The notes under the pieces are model-generated. The model was not told the DNA's origin. It saw nothing but the letters and a program-made list of their open reading frames with translations, and ran no database searches. A stretch of DNA of 64,000 bases from JAAELZ01 sp965237485 (lineage in GTDB: Bacteria > Pseudomonadota > Gammaproteobacteria > Arenicellales > Poriferihabitantaceae), in the NCBI GenBank assembly GCA_965237485.1, contig CBDEFQ010000010.1, positions 62,001 to 126,000 on the forward strand, given 5' to 3'. This document shows positions 35,249 to 44,635 of the stretch, in pieces. Every line of letters begins with the position of its first letter. Positions within the stretch are counted from its first letter, which is position 1. The position numbers and the translations under genes are program-made.

Positions 35249-36009
35249 TCTTTGTTAATCCGATTGATTGTTAATCCGCAATAATCTGATTCTTGTTCAA
35301 TCCCTAACGCTATGCGACCCAGACTGATAGATTCAATCATCGTTGTTCCGCTACCTACGAATGGGTCAAGCACAATATCACCCGGGAAAGACAGTAGCTT
35401 TATGCACCTTGATGGCAATTCGCGAGGAAAGGGAGCTTCATGCCCTATGCGTTTCGCACTCTCGCCATTAAAAGCCCAGATGCCCAGCACCCATTCCTTA
35501 AACTCATCAGCACTAATATCGCTTGTCCCTTGTCGTGCCCGCTTCCAGTTGTCTTTATATAATACGATTATTGTTTCAACCGGCGCAATGATGTGTGGCG
35601 CACTAGCAGATTTCCAGCTACCCCAAGCCGTGCGCCGACTGATATTCCCTTCATTCCACACTATGGTCGCATGATATTTCCAGCCAACGGCGAGGGCGGC
35701 AGTGGTGATGTTCGCACTCAACGGCTGTTTCCCATTCTTATTCTTGTCAAGAGACACATTAACACATAGCCGACCGGTCGAGCGTGTCCAGTGATAACAG
35801 TTTTTAAGCCATTTCTTGGTAAATTTTAAGTAATCCGCATAACTCAATTCATCACTATTGCCGTTTCCGTTGTACGCTTTGCTCAAATTATAGGGTGGGC
35901 TGGTAACAATCAAATCCACCGCGTTAGGCCTCAACGTGCTACGGTTAGTGCTATCCCCCTGTATTAACTTTGCAGGGGACAAGTCAGCCATGCTTGGTCG
36001 ATACGCCAT
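35176..36009 (-). CDS. Type II DNA methyltransferase (beta-class, m4C or m6A)
   Basis: A 277-residue modification enzyme. The catalytic motif IV is TSPPYN (residues 36-41), and the AdoMet-binding motif I is FPGDIVLDPFVGSGTTM (DPFVGSGTT at 215-223). Catalytic motif before AdoMet motif defines the beta class; SPPY is frequent in N4-cytosine enzymes, but an N6-adenine enzyme is possible. It precedes and overlaps the endonuclease gene, so both come from one transcript, with the modification gene translated first. The start may be Met1 or Met7. No controller protein gene is seen. Confidence 0.88.
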   Translation of the reverse strand: MAYRPSMADLSPAKLIQGDSTNRSTLRPNAVDLIVTSPPYNLSKAYNGNGNSDELSYADYLKFTKKWLKNCYHWTRSTGRLCVNVSLDKNKNGKQPLSANITTAALAVGWKYHATIVWNEGNISRRTAWGSWKSASAPHIIAPVETIIVLYKDNWKRARQGTSDISADEFKEWVLGIWAFNGESAKRIGHEAPFPRELPSRCIKLLSFPGDIVLDPFVGSGTTMIESISLGRIALGIEQESDYCGLTINRINKECGLKLTKSSAEGVVKSTLNCWAV

Positions 36010-36138
36010 GATGTGGTCTATGCCTAAATCCAGTTGGGTTTTTGTTCAGGATAGTCATTGAGTTAATTCCTTATAGCTAACGCGCTTGCCTAAAGTATAT
36101 GACAAGAAAATATACCGGGATTAAAATCCGGTGTCAAG

Positions 36139-37512
36139 TAGTCTTGTCCAACATGAAATGATACTGAGAGAAGGGACTGATTCTAATCGGAAATGATACC
36201 GAACTAATCTAATTTCTGTTCATGATGGTGAATGAATACCATTATGAATGACCACCATATAGATACCCTTGATAAGGCACGCTTGTTGCTACAAGGCACT
36301 GATGAAATCGATCTGGCAATCGACGGTAAACGCAATCGCTATGATTTCATCAAACGCACCTTAATGCGTTTCAAGTACAGCAAACTGGGTCGAGCCGATA
36401 AGGGTCTTGTGCTACGTTATATCACACGCATCAGCGGTTACTCTTATGTGCAAGTGAAACGCCTGGCTGCCAGCTATCTCAAGCACGGTAGAATCCAGTG
36501 GCGACATCGTGCCACAAGGGGCTTTAGACGCTATAGCAATCAAGACATTAAGCTTCTAGCAGAGATGGATGAACTCCACGGTACGTTATCAGGCCATGCC
36601 ACTAAGAAACTCTGTGAGCGCGCCTTGGTTGTCTATGAGCAAACTGAGTATGCCAACCTGGCACCTATCTCGGTTTCTCATCTATACAATCTACGCCGAT
36701 CTAAACCCTACCAGAACAATCGCCGTCACTTTGAAAAGACACATTCCAAGCCTTCTTCTATCGGCCAAAGACGTAAGCCACAGCCAGAAGGTTAACCTGG
36801 CTATAGCCGTGTAGATACAGTGCATCAGGGCGATAAGGACAAGGTTAAAGGGGTCTATCATATCAACGCCGTTGATGAGATCACCCCGTTTGAAGTCGTG
36901 TCTTCTACACAGAAAATATCAGAGCCATTCTTGATGCCTATTCTCACTCAAATGCTAGAGCAATTCCCCTTTGTGATTAAAGGCTTTCATGCCGATAATG
37001 GCAGTGAATACATTAACCAATCGGTGGTGCGATTGTTGAATAAGCTATTAATCGAGTTGACCAAATCCAGGGCTAGACACCGTAACGACAATGCCTTAGT
37101 TAAGTGCAACAATGGGGCCATCGTGCGCAAGCATCTTGGCTTCATGCATATCCCGCAAAAATATGCGCCTGAGATTAATCAATTTGCCACCGACTTTCTT
37201 AACCCTTATTTGAATTATCACCGACCTTGTTTCTTCCCACAGATCAGCACTAACAACAAAGGAAAACAAGTCAAAACCTATCCATATCGAAACATGATGA
37301 CGCCTTATGAAAAACTCAAATCGTTGACCAATGCACAGTCATATCTTAAAACTCACATCTCGTTTACAATGCTTGACGATATCGTTTATCAGATGACTGA
37401 TAATGAGGCAGCAAAACAACTCAATGAGGAAAAAACTAAACTCTTTAAAAACATCTTTGAACAGAAATGACAATCAACTTCTCGGTATCATTCCTGTATT
37501 GGAATAGACTCA
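36139..37512 (+). mobile_element. Degenerate IS481/ISNCY-like element
   Basis: Both ends contain a related block: GAAATGATAC on the left (twice, at about 36154 and 36200) and GGAATGATACCGA on the minus strand near 37490, preceded by similar AGTCT..TCCAA blocks. These are imperfect inverted repeats. The exact boundaries and a target duplication could not be fixed. The single transposase gene has a nonsense codon and lacks the catalytic Glu. Confidence 0.65.
36232..37470 (+). pseudogene. rve-type transposase with an internal TAA and a lost catalytic Glu
   Basis: One frame covers 413 codons with a single TAA at 36793-36795. The first part has HTH regions (FIKRTLMRFKYSKLGRADKG, YSYVQVKRLAASYLKHG); the frame then continues PGYSRVDTVHQGDKDKVKG with the first catalytic Asp and FHADNGSEYINQ with the second. 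In relatives the third motif reads NALVESKNG; here it is NDNALVKCNNGAIVRKH, so the catalytic Glu is replaced by Lys. Both changes are single transitions from the expected codons (CAA to TAA, GAG to AAG). The gene is dead by two independent routes. Confidence 0.85.
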
Positions 37513-37658
37513 CATCAATAAATCGATAAAGTTATGTGGCTTATTCTGATGAGGGTCAGGATTGATTGGAGGAGTTAGAGGGACGCGATACTTATCTGTC
37601 GTGGCTCATGCTTCCCCGAGCGCGTACTAAGCATCCACCGTATCGCGCATATTACGAC

Positions 37659-38720
37659 TTATGCTATTTTCAATTGTTTAAGCTCCGCTACCAAAGCCCG
37701 CATTTCATCATCCGTACCAATGGTAATTCGCAAATAGTCACTAATACGCGGCTTACTAAAATAACGAACCAAAATCCCATGATTTTTAAGCGCCAAATAA
37801 AGCACCTCTGCATCTATAAAATTGGGTTTGGCGAACAAGAAGTTCGCGTCTGATGGCAGTACATTAAACCCTAACGATGTAAGCTGTGCTGCCGTCCACT
37901 CGCGCGTTTTAATGATAGCTACGGTAGATTTTTCAAAAGAATTCTCATCTTCCATCGACGCAACCGCCCCTGCTAAAGCTACTTTATCTACTGGATAAGA
38001 ATTAAAAGAGTTTTTAACCCGCTCTAAACCTTCAATTAGCTCTTTAGAGCCTACCGCAAACCCCACCCGTAGGCCCGCTAATGAGCGCGACTTTGATAAT
38101 GTTTGAGTGACCAGCAGATTAGGATATTTATCAATTAATGCTATTGCCGAATCTCCGCCAAAATCAATATACGCTTCATCAATCACCACCACGCTTTGGG
38201 TATTCTTCAGTAAAAATGCATCAATCTCAATCAATGGCTTACTGATGGATGTAGGCGCATTCGGGTTGGCAAAAATCACCCCGCCGTTTTGTATGGGGTA
38301 GTCTTCAAAATCGATTTCAAACGATTCATTCAAGGCTATCGTTTGGGTTTGCTGCCCGTATAACTGCGCGTACACAGGATAAAATCTATAGCTAATATCA
38401 GGCATTATCAAGGGTTTATCTGCATCAAACAAGCCAGCAAAAATATGGGCTAACACCTCATCAGACCCGTTGCCTACGAATACGTTGGCTGCACTGCAAC
38501 CGTAATAATCAGCCACTGCTTGCTTAAGCTGCGTGCAGTTTGGGTCAGGATATAGCTGCAGACCATCATGTAATGCCGCTTCCATCGCCTTTAACACCTT
38601 GGAAGACGGCGGATACGGGTTTTCATTGGTGTTGAGCTTTATGTATTGCTGATCTTGCGGTTGCTCGCCAGGCACATACGGGCTTAAAGAGTGTGTCCGT
38701 TTATTCCAAAATTCACTCAT
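37659..38720 (-). CDS. hisC: Histidinol-phosphate aminotransferase
   Basis: HisC is a PLP enzyme in histidine synthesis. The 353-residue protein shows IKLNTNENPYPPSSKV at the substrate end, GNGSDEVLAHIFAGL, FANPNAPTSISKP, VVIDEAYIDFGG, and the PLP lysine in QTLSKSRSLAGLRVGFAVG. The C-terminal YLRITIGTDDEM is typical. It is 18 bases downstream of rsmI on the same strand; the other his genes are not here. Downstream lies the dead IS. Confidence 0.95.
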   Translation of the reverse strand: MSEFWNKRTHSLSPYVPGEQPQDQQYIKLNTNENPYPPSSKVLKAMEAALHDGLQLYPDPNCTQLKQAVADYYGCSAANVFVGNGSDEVLAHIFAGLFDADKPLIMPDISYRFYPVYAQLYGQQTQTIALNESFEIDFEDYPIQNGGVIFANPNAPTSISKPLIEIDAFLLKNTQSVVVIDEAYIDFGGDSAIALIDKYPNLLVTQTLSKSRSLAGLRVGFAVGSKELIEGLERVKNSFNSYPVDKVALAGAVASMEDENSFEKSTVAIIKTREWTAAQLTSLGFNVLPSDANFLFAKPNFIDAEVLYLALKNHGILVRYFSKPRISDYLRITIGTDDEMRALVAELKQLKIA

Positions 38721-38738
38721 CGATCAGCCCATCCATAA

Positions 38739-39608
38739 TTATCCAATTTCATGTTTTATCTTTGCTGAAGTTGCATTTTGTATTCGAATTGCCTGTTCAT
38801 AACAGGTATTTTTATTTACTCCACTTAGCTTCGCAGCAAGCTTACTTGCCTGTTTTAAGCTCAGTTCCGCCAGCAAGACGTTTAGCATTTTTTCTAAGTC
38901 CGCCTCGTCTGGGATCATATTGTGCCCCTCTACAATTACCACAAATTCACCCTTCTGGCTCTCAAGATTGTTGGCAATTTGGCTTAAGACTTCAGTGAAG
39001 TCTCCACTGATAATCGACTCAAATTTCTTGGTTAGCTCGCGCCCTATAACAACTTGTCGCTGAGCACCAAACACAGCTGACATTAATTCAAGGCTGAGTA
39101 ATATTCGGTGCTTGGATTCGTAAAAAACTAAAGTTCTGGGCTCATCTCGCAAAGCCTCTAAATAAGTCAACCTTGCTTGCTTTTTCGCTGGCAAAAAACC
39201 CTCAAAAGCAAAACGATCTGTCGCAAGCCCAGATATCGAGAGCGCCGCAATCAAAGCACAGGGGCCGGGTACGGTCTGGGCCTGAAAACCCGCTTGCTGA
39301 GCCTCCCGCACTAATTTGTACCCTGGGTCACTCACCAGCGGTGTGCCAGCATCACTGATCAACGCGTAAGATTCACCTTGCTGCAAAGCAGCCAGTACCT
39401 TCGGAATCAATTTAAGTTCGTTGTGCTCGTGAAATGCCAGCGTTGGAGTGCGCACACCATAATGGTCTAACAACACCCTAGCATGGCGCGAATCCTCTAC
39501 CAATATTTTATCGGCATGTTTTAAAGTTTCAACAGCTCGGTAGGTGATATCACCCAAGTTACCGATCGGTGTAGCGACAACATAGAGGTTTCCTGCTTTG
39601 CTGTTCAT
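38739..39608 (-). CDS. rsmI: 16S rRNA (cytidine(1402)-2'-O)-methyltransferase
   Basis: RsmI methylates the ribose of C1402 in the decoding centre. The 289-residue protein has the tetrapyrrole-methylase fold blocks LYVVATPIGNLGDITYRAVETL, ILVEDSRHARVLLDHYG, YALISDAGTPLVSDPGYKLV and VPGPCALIAALSISGL. It is divergent from lpoA with 57 bases between the starts, which must contain both promoters. This arrangement is conserved in gammaproteobacteria. Confidence 0.96.
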   Translation of the reverse strand: MNSKAGNLYVVATPIGNLGDITYRAVETLKHADKILVEDSRHARVLLDHYGVRTPTLAFHEHNELKLIPKVLAALQQGESYALISDAGTPLVSDPGYKLVREAQQAGFQAQTVPGPCALIAALSISGLATDRFAFEGFLPAKKQARLTYLEALRDEPRTLVFYESKHRILLSLELMSAVFGAQRQVVIGRELTKKFESIISGDFTEVLSQIANNLESQKGEFVVIVEGHNMIPDEADLEKMLNVLLAELSLKQASKLAAKLSGVNKNTCYEQAIRIQNATSAKIKHEIG

Positions 39609-39665
39609 CCGCCTCTACCGTATACTCTCGCTTCTCATTTAGGTTTGATTGTGGCAAGGTTCCTT

Positions 39666-41603
39666 ATGGCTCGCAAGCTATTGTTTCGATTATTAATACT
39701 CGCCGTTATAGTGCTAACACTTAACGCTTGCGGCTCTAGGCAAACCCAGCTGCCTACCGTGGAAGAAATCGAACCCTCAACCGCCGGGACAGGCGTTCAA
39801 GTTGAAGAAAACGCAGCGACTACGTCAGGCATTAGCGACGAGGGTCTTAGCGGTCATAGCACCGATTCGATTGATCCATGGGCATTGGTTAATCAAGCTG
39901 CGGCACAAAGCGATCCAGTGCTTAAAAATGAGCTCTTATTAACTGCCAGTAGGGCATTTTTGGACCAAGAACATATTTCAACGGCCGAATCAATCTTGAA
40001 TCAGATTGATACCGATGCACTGAGTACGGAGCAAGCTATTCACTATCAAATTACCACCGCGCGGTTCAAGTTTTTATTTGGCGAACACCGCAAGGCCCAA
40101 GCTTTGCTAAATGCACTTGGCAACCAACTTCTAAGCCGCGAACTCAGCGCGCAAGTGCTAAGTTTGCAGGCCGGCATTTTAACTTCTCAGGGTCAAAGCG
40201 AACAAGCCATAGAGTCTCGCTTATTGCTCAGTGAATTGCTTGGCAGTGACGCTGGAAACAAAAACCTAACCAAGCTATATAGTTTGTTATTGCAACTAAG
40301 CAAGCCGCAACTTTATCAGCTCGGTAGAAGTGTGCAGCACCCTGATTTACCGGGGTGGATTGATCTGGTTGAACAAAAACGTGACGGCCACATGGATGAA
40401 ATAGCTTGGTCACAATGGCACCAACGCCATCCAAATCATCCAGCAGACTCTACTTTATTCACAAACCAATCACAGGTCGGCACCCTCGATATCAGCGCAA
40501 ATAAAATTGCGCTGTTGTTGCCTTTAACTTCGCGCTTGGGCCGCGCGGCCGATGCCTTCAAAGAAGGGTTTTCGGCGGCAGAGCTTGATGCGACTGGGTT
40601 CAACCGATCGCGTATTTATGATATAGGCGAAGAATACGAATTAAGCCCTTTATATTATCGATCGGCAATCAATGACGGTGCCGATTTCATTATCGGCCCA
40701 CTCGGAAGGCAGGCAGTTAACGCGCTGCACTCACAAGCTAATCTACCAGTTTCAACTTTACTTATTGGCTTGCTTCCTGAAAACACTCCACACGAAAATA
40801 TTTGGGGTTTAGGATTATCCCCTGAACAAGATGCGCAGGCGGTTGCGGAGAGGGCCATTCAACATGGATTTAAAAGCGCCGCAGTATTGCGCAAAAATAA
40901 CGCTTGGGGAGAACGTGTTGCCGAAGCATTTTCAACTGCGTTTAATCAAAAAGGCGGCTTAGTCAAAACTGAGCAACGCTTTTTAGCCAATGACGATGAT
41001 ATTGTTATCACAGTAAAAAATCTTCTTTCGATTAACGGCAGCGAGATTCGCCACAAACGTTTGGAGCAGCTAGTTGGCCGCAAGCTTAAAAATAGCGTTC
41101 GCCGCCGCGATGATATTGATATTGTTTTTATCGCCGCTTCAGCAGGCGATGCCAGAAAGCTGGTGCCGCTGCTCAAATTCTATCGCGCCCATGATCTTCC
41201 CTTATTTGCTACCTCTAGCGTGTTTTCCGGAAAATTTAGTAAGATCAAGGATGCCGATCTAAACGGGCTGAATTTCGTCGACTTACCTTGGTTAATGGAT
41301 GGGCTGAACTCTCAAGCTCTAAACCCTGAAGATTCGACTGACGAAACTGCCCAGACTTCAACTTTAGTTGTGAAGGCACGACAGAATCTTCGTTACGGCG
41401 GCTCGGGCCTAGACCGGCTTTACGCGCTTGGCTATGCCGCTTACGAAGTGATACCTGAGTTAGCACGTTTGCACGCCGACCCTTGGCAGCAATTTATTGG
41501 CAAAACCATGAGTTTAAGGCTAGACGAAAATCGTAATCTAAACCACGAAAGCGCCTGGGGCGCATTTACCCAAGATGGCGTCAGTATTAAAGCGGGCCCT
41601 TAG
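39666..41603 (+). CDS. lpoA: Penicillin-binding protein activator LpoA
   Basis: An outer-membrane lipoprotein that stimulates the class A synthase PBP1A. The 645-residue protein begins MARKLLFRLLILAVIVLTLNACGS with a lipobox (LNAC), then a TPR-like helical domain (about residues 60-250) and a periplasmic-binding-protein-like domain (IALLLPLTSRLGRAADAFKEGF, FIIGPLGRQAVNAL, DIVFIAASAGDARKLVPLLKFY). The ATG at 39666 is preferred over upstream TTG/GTG codons because it gives a regular lipoprotein signal. It overlaps yraN by 29 bases. Confidence 0.93.
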   Translation: MARKLLFRLLILAVIVLTLNACGSRQTQLPTVEEIEPSTAGTGVQVEENAATTSGISDEGLSGHSTDSIDPWALVNQAAAQSDPVLKNELLLTASRAFLDQEHISTAESILNQIDTDALSTEQAIHYQITTARFKFLFGEHRKAQALLNALGNQLLSRELSAQVLSLQAGILTSQGQSEQAIESRLLLSELLGSDAGNKNLTKLYSLLLQLSKPQLYQLGRSVQHPDLPGWIDLVEQKRDGHMDEIAWSQWHQRHPNHPADSTLFTNQSQVGTLDISANKIALLLPLTSRLGRAADAFKEGFSAAELDATGFNRSRIYDIGEEYELSPLYYRSAINDGADFIIGPLGRQAVNALHSQANLPVSTLLIGLLPENTPHENIWGLGLSPEQDAQAVAERAIQHGFKSAAVLRKNNAWGERVAEAFSTAFNQKGGLVKTEQRFLANDDDIVITVKNLLSINGSEIRHKRLEQLVGRKLKNSVRRRDDIDIVFIAASAGDARKLVPLLKFYRAHDLPLFATSSVFSGKFSKIKDADLNGLNFVDLPWLMDGLNSQALNPEDSTDETAQTSTLVVKARQNLRYGGSGLDRLYALGYAAYEVIPELARLHADPWQQFIGKTMSLRLDENRNLNHESAWGAFTQDGVSIKAGP

Positions 41604-41997
41604 CAAAATACGCGGCTCAAATCCCACTTCCGAGGGCGAGAAAACTACCACACGCAGGGTCGGTGCCCATGCCGAAAAGCTGGCAAAAACCTACCTTGTT
41701 AAAGCAGGCTTGCAAGTACACACTCAAAATTATCATTGCCCCCACGGGGAAATTGATCTCGTACTGAAGGACAATGATTGTTGGGTGTTTGCTGAAGTAC
41801 GCTATCGCAATAGTGTTCAGTTTGGCGGCGGCAGTGAAAGTGTAGATTTACGCAAACAGCAAAAGCTCATACGCACCGCCGAATTTTTTATGCAACATCA
41901 CACTGATGCATTTGAATCCTGCCGATTTGACGTAATAGCCATGAGCGGGCCGTTAAAACAAGTTAAAATCGAATGGATTAAAGATGCTTTTTGTTAA
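41575..41997 (+). CDS. yraN: YraN family putative endonuclease (UPF0102)
   Basis: A 140-residue protein with the nuclease-like fold motif: RVGAHAEKLAKTYLVKAGLQ, then NYHCPHGEIDLVLKDNDCWVFAEVRYR with the E-x-D/E-x-K-type residues, and RKQQKLIRTAEFFM. The family is related to Holliday junction resolvases but its role is not established. It overlaps lpoA by 29 bases and is followed by diaA, the conserved order. Confidence 0.92.
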   Translation: MASVLKRALSKIRGSNPTSEGEKTTTRRVGAHAEKLAKTYLVKAGLQVHTQNYHCPHGEIDLVLKDNDCWVFAEVRYRNSVQFGGGSESVDLRKQQKLIRTAEFFMQHHTDAFESCRFDVIAMSGPLKQVKIEWIKDAFC

Positions 41998-42021
41998 TGC
42001 CCAGTGCTCCTTCAAGATTAA

Positions 42022-42618
42022 ATGATTAGTCCAGCCACGCGTATTGCGCAACATTTTAAGCGCAGCGTATCTGCCCTCACTGCCTCTCTTCCAGCACTAC
42101 AAAATGAAATTGAACTGGCCGCAGTAGCTATGGTCAATTGCATCAATGACAACGGTAAAATACTGATTTGTGGTAATGGCGGCTCCGCCTGCGATTCTTT
42201 ACATTTTTCTGGCGAATTGCTTAACAAAATGGACATGGAACGCAGACCTTTGCCAGCTATATGCTTAAGCGCGGATGTGTCGACAATCACCTCAATTGGC
42301 AACGATTACAGTTATTCTGAGATTTTCAGCAAGCAAGTTGAAGCCCTAGGTGGTCGCAGTGATGTACTTGTAGCATTCAGCACTTCTGGAGATTCACCGA
42401 ACATATTAGAGGCCATTAAGGCCGCGCACAATAAAGACATGCAATGCATTTTGTTTAGCGGTAAATCCGGAGGTAAAATGGCGTTATTAAAAAACGCTAG
42501 CGATATCGAATTGCGCGTTCCCGACAACGAAACAGCTCGCATTCAGGAAGTACATGGCCTTATTATTCATTGCCTGTGCGATTTAATTGATCATCATTTA
42601 TTTGGAGTAAACCTATGA
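42022..42618 (+). CDS. diaA: SIS-domain protein DiaA (DnaA initiator-associating / phosphoheptose isomerase-like)
   Basis: A 198-residue sugar-isomerase-fold protein. It has CGNGGSACDSLHFSGELLNKM, SADVSTITSIGNDYSYSEIFSKQVEAL, FSTSGDSPNILEAIKAA and EVHGLIIHCLCDLIDH. By sequence it could be GmhA or DiaA; position between yraN and dolP is that of DiaA, which promotes DnaA assembly at oriC. A heptose adenylyltransferase lies two genes on, so a heptose role is not excluded. Its stop overlaps the next start by four bases. Confidence 0.9.
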   Translation: MISPATRIAQHFKRSVSALTASLPALQNEIELAAVAMVNCINDNGKILICGNGGSACDSLHFSGELLNKMDMERRPLPAICLSADVSTITSIGNDYSYSEIFSKQVEALGGRSDVLVAFSTSGDSPNILEAIKAAHNKDMQCILFSGKSGGKMALLKNASDIELRVPDNETARIQEVHGLIIHCLCDLIDHHLFGVNL

Positions 42619-43226
42619 GCACCATCAGCAACACCAAAAGACCTAGCGTCAGTGGTTTTTTTAAAGCCAGCCTTCTCGCCGGTGCATTTGCGCTATTAAC
42701 TGCTTGTATCCCTGCGGCCATCGGCGTCATCACCGTTACCGCAATAGACCTAGTTAAAGAGCGCCGCACAATGGGCACAGTGATTGACGATAACTTGGCC
42801 GAACTGAGCATCAGGCGAGATGTGCTAAAAGACCCAGGATTACGAGTAGGAGTGCATGTCAGTGTTACTGCGCTAAATGGCGTAGTTTTACTTTCTGGTG
42901 AAGTTGCTAACGATGCCCAACGCACCAAAATTGAAGCCATTGCCAACAGTTTTCAAGGCGTTGCACAAGTGGTTAACCAGCTCGAAATTGCTGGCAAGAG
43001 CAGCTTAACCAGCCGCGCTAATGATTCATTGATTACTGCGAAAGTAAAAACGGAACTGGTGCGCAACAAGGAAGTTGACTCTACCAACATTAAAGTTGTT
43101 ACCGAACGCGGTGTGGTACATTTACTTGGTATCGTGACACCGATCGAAGGCGAGACAGCTGTTGAACTTGCTAAAAACGTTAGCGGCGTTTCTCGCATCA
43201 TCAAAGTCTTTATGCCACCTGTTTAG
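42615..43226 (+). CDS. dolP: Outer-membrane lipoprotein DolP (YraP), two BON domains
   Basis: The 203-residue protein has a lipoprotein signal (FFKASLLAGAFALLTAC) and two BON domains (about residues 55-120 and 130-200), with VALNGVVLL-like and ERGVVHLLGIV strands. DolP binds anionic phospholipid and supports outer-membrane integrity and BAM function. It overlaps the diaA stop (ATGA) and precedes the heptose gene by eight bases. The lysine-containing leader before the hydrophobic part is rather long. Confidence 0.9.
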   Translation: MSTISNTKRPSVSGFFKASLLAGAFALLTACIPAAIGVITVTAIDLVKERRTMGTVIDDNLAELSIRRDVLKDPGLRVGVHVSVTALNGVVLLSGEVANDAQRTKIEAIANSFQGVAQVVNQLEIAGKSSLTSRANDSLITAKVKTELVRNKEVDSTNIKVVTERGVVHLLGIVTPIEGETAVELAKNVSGVSRIIKVFMPPV

Positions 43227-43234
43227 GCCACTAA

Positions 43235-43723
43235 TTGAAACGCAATCACGCGAAGAAAATACTAACTAGCTCGCGATCCATCAATCGTTGGTTAGAAAAT
43301 ACGAAACGGCCGTTGGTGTTCACCAATGGCTGCTTTGATCTACTCCACCGCGGACATATCGCCTATCTTGAGGAAGCTGCGGCGTTGGGAGAGTGCTTAA
43401 TTGTGGCACTAAACAACGATGATTCTGTACGCCGACTCAACAAAGGCGCCGAACGACCCCTCAATACACTCGAAGATAGAATGGCGGTGATCGCTGCATT
43501 GGGGTGCATTGATGCTGTTTGCGCATTCGATACAGACACACCGATCGACCTAATCAATTCAATTAAGCCCGACCATTTGGTAAAAGGTGGTGACTGGGCG
43601 ATTCGAGACATCGTCGGCCACGACCTTGTTAAAAATAGAGGCGGCCAAGTTCATTCGATAGCGTTTAAGCACCCTAATTCAACCACACGTTTGGTTGCGA
43701 AAATCCTAGAAGCAAACCAATAG
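43235..43723 (+). CDS. rfaE2: D-glycero-beta-D-manno-heptose 1-phosphate adenylyltransferase
   Basis: A 162-residue nucleotidyltransferase equal to the C-terminal half of HldE. It has the HxGH motif in VFTNGCFDLLHRGHIAYLEEA, VALNNDDSVRRLNKG and KPDHLVKGGDW, and makes ADP-heptose for LPS core. The kinase half is not present, so it must be encoded separately, as in organisms with split rfaE1/rfaE2. The start is a TTG at 43235, eight bases after the dolP stop; no in-frame ATG occurs before the conserved HxGH block. Confidence 0.92.
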   Translation: MKRNHAKKILTSSRSINRWLENTKRPLVFTNGCFDLLHRGHIAYLEEAAALGECLIVALNNDDSVRRLNKGAERPLNTLEDRMAVIAALGCIDAVCAFDTDTPIDLINSIKPDHLVKGGDWAIRDIVGHDLVKNRGGQVHSIAFKHPNSTTRLVAKILEANQ

Positions 43724-43760
43724 GCCCGACTAAGCCTAACAAGGCGTGATTTACATTCAA

Positions 43761-44018
43761 CTATGGAGCAAAATTTTCGACTAAGTAGTATGCAATGTCT
43801 GTCGATTCGGCCATCCATTTTGAATTTCCATCGGCATCCATAATTCTTAGAACCGGCACAGTGCCCCTTCCAGTTGCTACCGTCAACTCATTATAGCTCT
43901 CATCGTCTTCCCAGATGTTTCGCCGCTGCAAGTCTATCCCTAATTTATTGATGATCGCGTCCACACGGGCGCAGAATCCGCAGTAATCTCGATAGTAATA
44001 AATCAGTTTTTCTTGCAT
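43761..44018 (-). CDS. Glutaredoxin-like protein
   Basis: An 85-residue thioredoxin-fold protein beginning MQEKLIYYYRDYCGFCARV. The CGFC redox site follows the first strand, TVPVLRI carries the cis-proline and MAESTDIAYYLVENF is the glutaredoxin/GST-type end. It could reduce disulfides with glutathione, or be the N-terminal-only relative of a GST. The gene stands 38 bases before the DUF192 gene's end and is transcribed in the same direction. Confidence 0.85.
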   Translation of the reverse strand: MQEKLIYYYRDYCGFCARVDAIINKLGIDLQRRNIWEDDESYNELTVATGRGTVPVLRIMDADGNSKWMAESTDIAYYLVENFAP

Positions 44019-44056
44019 TGCTTGCGTAGCACTTAAAGATCAATTATTAGGCCTAT

Positions 44057-44605
44057 CTAATGAAGTGCGCTCGCCTCAATATCAAGTTTGACATCTGGGC
44101 TATTTAGTAAGCGGCTTGCAGTAAAACCTTCGCTTAGCTCAAGAGCATATTGGAACGGCCCCTTAGCGCGGTAATACTGGGGCTTGCCGACCGTTCTCGC
44201 TTCAGGGAGCATACGCATGGCATCAACGAGGTCGCCTTGGTAATCAAAAAATAAAATAACTAGAGGAACATAAACATTACGCATATGAAACGAAGTGTGG
44301 ATCATCCCACCAAATGGAAACAGGGCTGCCGTATTCTCAGCCTCCTCAGGGCAAATCCATTGATAACCCGCGCGGCGCTCATGCGCTTCATCCGCTAGGC
44401 GAGTTGACAACTCCAGCTGGTTATTTGCTCCCAAATTCAGCACAATAATCTGCTCATGCATACTAGTCCATCCAGCTGGATTAATTAAACAGCCCTCATT
44501 CGGGTCGCCCTGTGCAAATGACGGATAGACGCTAATCAGCCACGCACAAAAACTAATTATCAATTGAGTGCGGCATTGACGAAAAGGCTTACAAATATTT
44601 AGCAT
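44057..44605 (-). CDS. DUF192 family secreted protein
   Basis: A 182-residue protein with an N-terminal signal segment (LIISFCAWLISVYPSFAQ) and a DUF192 domain: LSTRLADEAHERRAGYQWICPEEA, then SFHMRNVYVPLVILFFDYQGDLVDAMRM and AKGPFQYALELSEGF. The usual GMLF motif is less clear here. The function of the family is not known. It lies 30 bases after mutM on the same strand. Confidence 0.85.
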   Translation of the reverse strand: MLNICKPFRQCRTQLIISFCAWLISVYPSFAQGDPNEGCLINPAGWTSMHEQIIVLNLGANNQLELSTRLADEAHERRAGYQWICPEEAENTAALFPFGGMIHTSFHMRNVYVPLVILFFDYQGDLVDAMRMLPEARTVGKPQYYRAKGPFQYALELSEGFTASRLLNSPDVKLDIEASALH

Positions 44606-44635
44606 TAATCAGCTACGTTTCATTTACAAAGATAC

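Noticed and set aside
34655..36009. R-M pair as a novel defence system
   Set aside because: The MTase has standard beta-class motifs and the neighbour a standard PD-(D/E)xK-like core; this is an ordinary type II layout without extra genes.
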